Shown piece by piece: positions 15,733-20,769 of a DNA stretch of 20,769 nt. The notes beneath the pieces are model-generated. The model saw only the letters and a program-made list of their open reading frames with translations. It was not told the DNA's origin and searched no databases. The first letter of the stretch is position 1, and the number at the start of each line of letters is the position of its first letter. The translations under genes and the position numbers were made by a program. The stretch is from Chara braunii (taxonomy: Eukaryota > Streptophyta > Charophyceae > Charales > Characeae), in the NCBI GenBank assembly GCA_003427395.1, contig BFEA01000795.1:358358-379126 (forward strand), in the 5' to 3' direction.

Positions 15733-16505
15733 TACATCGTAGAACGTTAACGAGAGACAGAGAGGGAGAGAGAGTGACAGAGAGTGAGAGAGAGTGACAG
15801 AGAGCGAGAGAGCACTTACAGTTCTAAAAGCGACAATGGGAGTCGACCTCAGACACATGTAGTTCAGAAATTTCCTCAATTTTGTGCTTATTGAACTACA
15901 AGTGCTCGTGCACGGTAGAGGGGGAGGTTTATAGAACTATATGTGCTGTGGAGTACTAAATTTTCTCATTTTCTCAACTTTCTACAGGGGACAAACATTA
16001 TCTTCTGAATTACAAGTCTGCTACGTCAGAGAGCGTTAGACAGTGACAGAGAGCGAGAGAGAGAGTGACAGAGAATGAGAGAGAGTGACAAAGAGCGAGA
16101 GAGAGTGACACAGAGGGACATAGAACGTTAACGTGACAGAGAACGAGAGAGAGCGAGAGAGAGTGACAGAGAGCAAGAGAGAGTGACACAGGGGGACAGA
16201 AAACGCTAACGAGACAGAGAACGAGAGAGAGTGATAGAGAGCGAGAGAGAGTGACAGAGAGCGAGAGAGAGTGACAAAGAGCGAGAGAGAACGAGACAGG
16301 CTAAGAGTGACAGAGATCGACAGAGAGGGAGAGAGAGTGACGAAGAGCGAGAGAGAGAGCGAGAGAGAGTGACGGAGTGCGACAGAGAATGAGATAGGCT
16401 GAGAGAGAGAGTGAGAGGAGGAGTAGACAGAGAGTACACAGAGAGAGAGCGTGAGAGGAGCAAAGACTCTGAGAGAGAGAGAGAGACAGAGAGCAACAGA
16501 GTGAG
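15733..16505 (+). repeat. GA-rich minisatellite (AGAGAGTGACAGAGAGCG-like)
   Basis: Dense degenerate copies of GAGAGAGTGACAGAGAGC occupy about 15746-15811 and 16028-16505. They are interrupted by the 151-bp repeat copy B and its flank (15812-16027). ACGTTAACG words recur within (about 15743, 16124, 16203). Frames through it give Ser/Leu-rich or Arg/Glu-rich low-complexity peptides and are not genes. Confidence 0.9.
15812..15962 (+). repeat. 151-bp direct repeat, copy B
   Basis: Second copy of the 15427-15577 repeat. The sequence after it (CTCAACTTTCTACAGGGGAC, TTACAAGTCTGCTACGTC) also matches 15693-15740, so a longer unit containing GA-rich sequence has been duplicated. Confidence 0.85.
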
Positions 16506-16724
16506 AGGTTTAAGCAAATATGTTTTACGGTATCCAAAATAGAGATTGAAAGTGTGGGAACACAAGTCTCTCCGCAGTACTCTCGGATAAATTTAAAAAA
16601 GGATAGTGAGAGACGGACAACATGACAAAAGAGAAAGGCTAAAAGAGTAAGGCAAAGAATGAACACAGAGAAGCATATGGGTCTGTGTGTGTTTGTTGAT
16701 TACATATCTTTGTGCGTGCGTGTG

Positions 16725-16728
<4 letters not shown>
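16506..16728. other. Unrecognised spacer between minisatellite and microsatellite
   Basis: No gene or repeat recognised. Confidence 0.4.

Positions 16729-16814
<86 letters not shown>
16729..16814 (+). repeat. Compound microsatellite (TG)30(AG)13
   Basis: Uninterrupted TG repeats (16729-16788) run directly into AG repeats (16789-16814). Cys/Val and Thr/His open frames through it are artefacts. Confidence 0.95.
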
Positions 16815-17320
16815 GACACGGTTCCAGAAAAAAACACTCTCCAGGAAAATGGCTTACATCGTTGCAAGAGGAAACCCAGGTCTCTCGCGATGGATTCAAG
16901 AATTGAATAACCCAGGGGAATGAGCTGTAGACTGTTGTGCTTTGGTGGAACTATGAACTTCATCAGCACCAAGGGCTAGCCGGTAGGTGTAGTCAAAGGT
17001 AGCAGAGCCTTAACCAAAACACTCGGCGCTGTAGGGTCGTCGTAGGCGGGTAGGTGAGACGCTAGATGATCTGGGCCGAGCCACATGTCCCTGGGGCGTG
17101 TTGGCCCTAGGCCATGAGTCCCAGATAGAGGCCAGACTAGCCTGTGGAGGTACTAATGGTCCAGGAATCTGGATTCGAAACAGTCAACTTGGTTTAAATA
17201 GTTAGTAAGTCGAGGTTAGGCTCAACTGTTAAGGTTAACTTGTTTCACTGGAAACTCTCTGTAGTAAGAGTTCGGCAGGTCTCCACCTGTAAGCTAAGCT
17301 GGATGATGCTGTCAGATACC
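16815..17320. other. Unrecognised sequence
   Basis: No supported gene. A GGATTCGAA word at 17171-17179 recalls a reversed B box, but no matching A box was found. Confidence 0.35.
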
Positions 17321-17322
17321 CC

Positions 17323-17546
17323 GGGGTGGAATTGTGAGGTACCCGGCCTCGAATCGTATTTGTAATGAATTGAGTATGTTGTTTAAGGGAATAAAAAAAA
17401 AAACCCATTGTGCCAGACGTCCAACGAGATCGCCGCTTCTGCAAATGTTTACTTGCGGAACAGATTTCGGGTTGAATTGTGAGGTCCCCGGCGTTGTCCC
17501 AACGTTTTCGAGATAAATTTTAATACTTTCAAAAAAAAAAAAAAAA
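17323..17546 (+). repeat. Diverged duplicated blocks with poly-A runs
   Basis: G(T/G)TG(G/A)ATTGTGAGGT(A/C)CCCGGC occurs near 17325 and 17472, about 147 bp apart. Each is followed downstream by an A-run (17390-17402 and 17531-17546). These may be two poly-A-tailed retroelement fragments; no coding part is present. Confidence 0.5.
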
Positions 17547-17572
17547 GTTTCGGACTCCAAGACTGGGGCCGT

Positions 17573-17806
17573 GTACTTGTGGTTTAAACCACCTGTACTT
17601 GGCCCAGCTATCGATGCCGAGCCTGGATTGCCCCTGCGCGCCAACTTTCAGTCTTTCGCCGAAGCGCCAGGGTACCGTTCCAAAAAAAATTTGGCTGTCG
17701 CTTCCAGCCATTGTGGTTCAGTACCCCGAAGCCCTTAAGCCGCGGTACCCCGAAAGCGCCGCGGCCGATAGCTGGGCCAAGTACTGGTGGTTTAAAGCAC
17801 AAGTAC
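17573..17806. mobile_element. Foldback (MITE-like) inverted repeat, 41-bp arms
   Basis: The arm at 17573-17613 (GTACTTGTGGTTTAAACCAC...CAGCTATCG) is the reverse complement of 17766-17806 with two mismatches in 41. The arms enclose about 152 bp that contain GTACCCCGAA twice. The left arm also contains the perfect 14-bp palindrome GTGGTTTAAACCAC. No transposase is inside. A non-autonomous foldback element is the likeliest reading; target-site duplications were not found with confidence. Confidence 0.6.
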
Positions 17807-17824
17807 AACCATCCCTTCCGCAAA

Positions 17825-18015
17825 TATCGAGCGAGAGAGAACGAGAGAGCAGAAAGGTGGAGAGCGCGAAAGCAAGAAAGCGGGGAAGAGCGAAAGCGCG
17901 CGCGAGAGAGAGCGGGAAAGCGTGCGAGCGAGAGTGAGCGGGGGAAAGGAAGAGAGAGCGCGCGAAAGCGAAAGCGAGAGCGAGCGAGAGAGAGGGAGAG
18001 CGAGCGAAGAGCGAG
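17825..18015 (+). repeat. Purine-rich (GA/GCGA) tract
   Basis: GAGCGAGAGAGAACGAGAGA-like repeats continue for about 190 bp. The Arg/Glu/Ala-rich 201-codon frame (17711-18316, plus strand) is mostly this repeat and lacks any domain, so it is not called a gene. Confidence 0.8.
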
Positions 18016-18526
18016 GTGTCGAGCGCATCGGTCCGGCACCGCACCAGGGCAGCGCGGGACCCTCCCGACCGCGTCACGCAGGAGTTGGTTTGTATCCTTC
18101 GTCGAGAAATATACATGGAGCTTCCGCAAGCCGCTCCGCCCGAGTGCGCCAGCCATACCTCCCTCGAGCCCCTACGACAGGATAGGGCCTACGCGAGGTA
18201 CGACTTACCTCCCTTCGGTGGGCGTATCCCTGCCGAGCTACCAGTCCACAGTACGAAAGCTGATCAGTTGCAATCGCAGAGGTGGACCAGCCGAGGGCGT
18301 TTGTCGTTCGCTGTAGCATAGGGGGCACGCGCGGTAATACGCCTCTATCGGACCCGCATGCGAACCGACATCTTGGGGGGCTAAGGTCCCAAGCGCGACT
18401 CGTCGTCGGTCGACTAGGACGCATCCCACACACCACGTGCACACCACTTTACGAAAACAAAAAAAATTAAAACACACACACACACACACGAAACAACACA
18501 ACACAAACAATGCGACAACGCTCCTA
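18016..18526. other. Unrecognised GC-rich sequence
   Basis: Open frames exist in several registers but none has family resemblance. A short (CA)n tract lies at about 18473-18489. Confidence 0.35.
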
Positions 18527-19460
18527 GTCCCTCGGTAGCCATCCCATAACTTTCCGATGTGGAAATCGGATAGGTGTCGCGCGCGAGACTTAATACAAAA
18601 CCGTGCGGACGCAAGGCTAATTCATACTGATTCGCAATGCAGGCGCACGCAAGCGGTTGCAATGATGGCGTACTATGTAGTACCCATACTCATGCGGTCC
18701 TCGTTAACCTCGAGGGTCGCATTCGACACTCAAGTGTCGGCTGACACGCGCTTTGAGGGTTAATCTCTCGATTGGACTACCGCCAAATGCGGTTGAAGAC
18801 CACACACCCTCTTCTGCACCCTGTGCAGAGTGGGTGGTACACAGGTCCATACCTGTGGTGGCAGTCGTTTCTTACTGCACCTGGAGATGAGCCCCACTCC
18901 AGGCCTGGACAGGAGTCAAGGGGTTTGACTTTGACGGCTGCCACGGACTACAACGTCCAACTATAAAATCCTAAAAAGCAAAAATAGGCCGAGGGCCCTC
19001 TACCCCAAAAATCATAACCTCGGGTACCCCTTTTCGGTTAGTACCGGCGGTCTATAATAATCCCAAACATTCGTGCATACGTGCGGGTCCCTTAATCCCA
19101 TAACTTTTGGGCACTAGGACGCAAGATTTTGATATAAAGTCGCGCGGTTGCAGGCTAGTCCTATACCAACTGACAATGCTAGTCATACGTGGTAATCGTG
19201 GCTCCGACCTTGCGATATTGAATGGCTTAAGAGATATATCGTGAGGGGTCGCCCCTCACGATATTGAACGGCTGAAGGACATATGGTTCAACTCTCGCGA
19301 CGTTTCTGCCCTCAGGGTTAGGTGTCTCGACGGGCAGAGTAAATAGGCTCTGCGCGAGGGGAACTCCCTTCCCTGCAGAGTCTGGGGCTCAGGTTGTCCT
19401 CGACAAGGACCTCGAATCCCGGCCCAGGACCAACGTCCGACTAAGAAACCCCCAAGAAGT
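18527..19460 (+). repeat. Two diverged copies of an approximately 500-bp unit
   Basis: AGTCCCT...CCCATAACTTT appears at about 18527 and 19087. It is followed in each by a CGCG(C/G)...GCAGGCTA/GCAAGGCTA block, GACAATGC/CGCAATGC, a GAGGGTTA(A/G) ..TCTCGA block, a GCAGAGT block and CAACGTCC(A/G)ACTA (about 18951 and 19429). Spacings vary between about 480 and 560, indicating internal indels. No protein was recognised. Confidence 0.6.
19236..19264. other. Perfect 13-bp stem, 3-base loop hairpin
   Basis: ATATCGTGAGGGG, loop TCG, CCCCTCACGATAT. It is surrounded by a duplicated CGATATTGAA(T/C)GGCT block (19213 and 19259), so the hairpin sits between two short direct repeats. It might be a short foldback insertion or a structured RNA element. 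Confidence 0.75.
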
Positions 19461-19745
19461 AACCGAATGGTTTCACCCGGACTTTTATTGAATGACCATT
19501 CAACAAAGGTACTGAGTATTTAATTATGGTTGGTTAGACAGGAGATTGGGGCTTGCATGGCTAAAACGAGGGTTATGAGTGCAGGAAATTGTTGGGGTTG
19601 ACTCCGTGTAGTGCGTGGACTGTCGTTTGATTCTTTAATGTGATTGCAGATATGTTCTGTGACTCAGATTCTGAATTTGATTGCCCGCGATCATATATAT
19701 ACATATGTTTGTGAAGAACCCCACTGAGACTGTGAGAAGTGATCG
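19461..19745. other. Unrecognised sequence
   Basis: No gene recognised. A small TATATA stretch lies at about 19693-19706. Confidence 0.35.
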
Positions 19746-20632
19746 TCACATACTTGCCCCCTTATATATGTATACGTGGGTGTACCTATGATGAATGTTC
19801 GCGTGGTCTAAAGGGCCCCGTACTAAAAGTGTACTCAGAGGTTGAGACTGAGGGACATAAATGACTAACACGTTAACCAACACAAGCACTCGGCCCACTT
19901 TGATCGCAACGTTTTCAATGATCCCTACAATGTAATGACTTCTTCATCGGCCGAGACATAGTTGTCCTTCCCTGGTAGAGGAAGTATGGAATTCAGCCGT
20001 CCAGTCTTTCTGACTATGTTCAAGGAAATGGTTACTGCTGCTGATCCAGTGTCAATCAGCGCATCGAACGGTTTGCCCCAAACTTCACAATCACATTTCG
20101 GGCTTTTCCATAGGACCGATCGTACACACAGAAAGTGATTTTTCTCAGCGTAAGAGATGGCGGCTATCCTCGTCGTTTCTGGTGCATTCAATTCGACCGT
20201 CGGGGAAGGAGTAGCCTCGCTCTCACCTTCTTGCTTCTTCTTCGGCATACATTAAACGCGCTGATAGGTAAAGTGCTTCTGATTCTTCTGGCATTGTTGC
20301 ATAAGTTTGTCATTTGCAGCTTCGAATATAGTCAACAAGTGTGCTACGGGAATCGGTACTCGGATATCCAACTGTTTAAGTGTATGTAGGAGGGCGATTT
20401 CTCTCGTTTGGAACTGGGGTCCGGGTTCCGATGTACGTTCAACCCAATCGAATTCTTCTTTAGCGGGCCGGATTGCTCCGATTAGCCCCGCCAGCTGGAG
20501 GTACTCGATTAAATCGACGATGTCCGCAACCTCGGAAGAAGATCCTGACTTGGATGCGCCTGGATCGGCCGGGGAGGACTGATCGACGATGAAGGGGGAG
20601 ACTTCCCTCGCGTGTTCCAATACTGCGAGCAC
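19746..20632 (-). pseudogene. Gag-like plus retropepsin fragment of an LTR-type retroelement
   Basis: On the minus strand, a frame open from at least 20632 (without ATG; it continues upstream to about 20700) encodes a 126-residue region of uncertain, Gag-like character. It stops at a single TAA (about 20252-20250). The same frame resumes and encodes an aspartic-protease segment with FDALIDTGSAAVTIS, where DTGSA is the retropepsin catalytic motif. It stops again at 19925. A different frame (about 19940-19746) continues with GIIENVAIKVG and PLSTLLVRGPL, the expected flap-side and LLGRP-like end, so a frameshift is likely. No reverse transcriptase, integrase or LTR is in the window. It is a decayed fragment. 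Confidence 0.6.
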
Positions 20633-20654
20633 CCGACCTTGGTTTAAGGCTACT

Positions 20655-20735
20655 GGCGCCAGGGTCGTCGAGCCCCGACCCCGGGGCCCCGGCGGGGGTC
20701 CCGGGGGCCGGGGATCGGCACCCCTGGCCCCGACA
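20655..20735. other. GC-rich block with G-quadruplex motif
   Basis: Four G-runs (20683-20686, 20694-20698, 20703-20707, 20710-20713) are separated by 7, 4 and 2 bases, matching the canonical G-quadruplex pattern on the plus strand. The block is also strongly self-complementary (CCCCGGGGCCCCGG). Confidence 0.7.
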
Positions 20736-20737
20736 AA

Positions 20738-20743
<6 letters not shown>

Positions 20744-20769
<26 letters not shown>
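20744..20769. repeat. Poly-A at contig end
   Basis: Twenty-six A residues end the contig, preceded by a shorter A-run (20735-20741). This is likely an assembly stop. Confidence 0.9.

Noticed and set aside
16206-16666. Ser/Leu-rich minus-strand frames of about 120 codons
   Set aside because: By-products of the AGAGAG minisatellite.
17711-18316. 201-codon Arg/Glu-rich open frame (plus strand)
   Set aside because: It is mostly translation of a GA/GCGA purine-rich repeat; no domain, and low-complexity frames are open on both strands.

Overview
This is a repeat-dense eukaryotic contig, most likely from an invertebrate or another repeat-rich aquatic eukaryote. The evidence for a eukaryote is long microsatellites, tRNA-like SINE promoters, LINE and LTR-retroelement remnants, a GT-AG intron, and a transposase-like gene of the type carrying a GHTHEDID motif. 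It starts in poly-T and ends in poly-A, has one N at 1885, and contains a perfect Nextera mate-pair junction adapter at 3853-3890. The join between the left 3.85 kb and the rest may therefore be artificial. No bacterial-style operon, rRNA, intact tRNA or CRISPR was seen.

Layout. 1-1.5 kb: mostly unrecognised sequence with a short tandem duplication and two tRNA-like (SINE-type) A/B-box segments on the minus strand. 1.5-3.4 kb: a cluster of about seven copies of a roughly 200-bp element ending in (TA)n. The first copy carries a complete type III hammerhead ribozyme; others are 5'-truncated just downstream of its predicted cleavage site. 3.4-5.6 kb: poly-T with 15-bp direct repeats, the adapter, a 68-bp tandem repeat and a purine-rich tract. 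5.64-6.37 kb: a satellite in which 52-bp and 60-bp hairpin units alternate. 6.49-6.98 kb: a decayed LINE endonuclease fragment. 8.24-9.12 kb: a tandem array of about 232-bp units carrying a TATAG-TC-CTATA motif.

9.23-13.42 kb (minus strand) is the main gene: a DUF7869-like, transposase-like protein. It can be followed through several reading-frame breaks: an in-frame TAG, a 56-bp tandem duplication, an unresolved 850-bp gap, and two single-base-type frameshifts. One 58-bp GT-AG intron joins its exons exactly in frame. It looks like a pseudogene or a poorly assembled gene. It is embedded in tandem arrays: 232-bp units downstream, an oppositely oriented motif array inside the gap, a 144-bp minisatellite just upstream, and 509-bp and 151-bp repeats further upstream. 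These arrays could be subterminal parts of a large DNA transposon; that is inference.

15.7-16.8 kb is GA-rich minisatellite followed by (TG)30(AG)13. 17.3-19.5 kb holds a foldback element, a purine-rich tract, two diverged copies of an approximately 500-bp unit and a strong hairpin. 19.7-20.7 kb (minus strand) is a broken Gag-like/retropepsin fragment of an LTR-type retroelement, and the contig ends in a GC-rich G-quadruplex-like block and poly-A.
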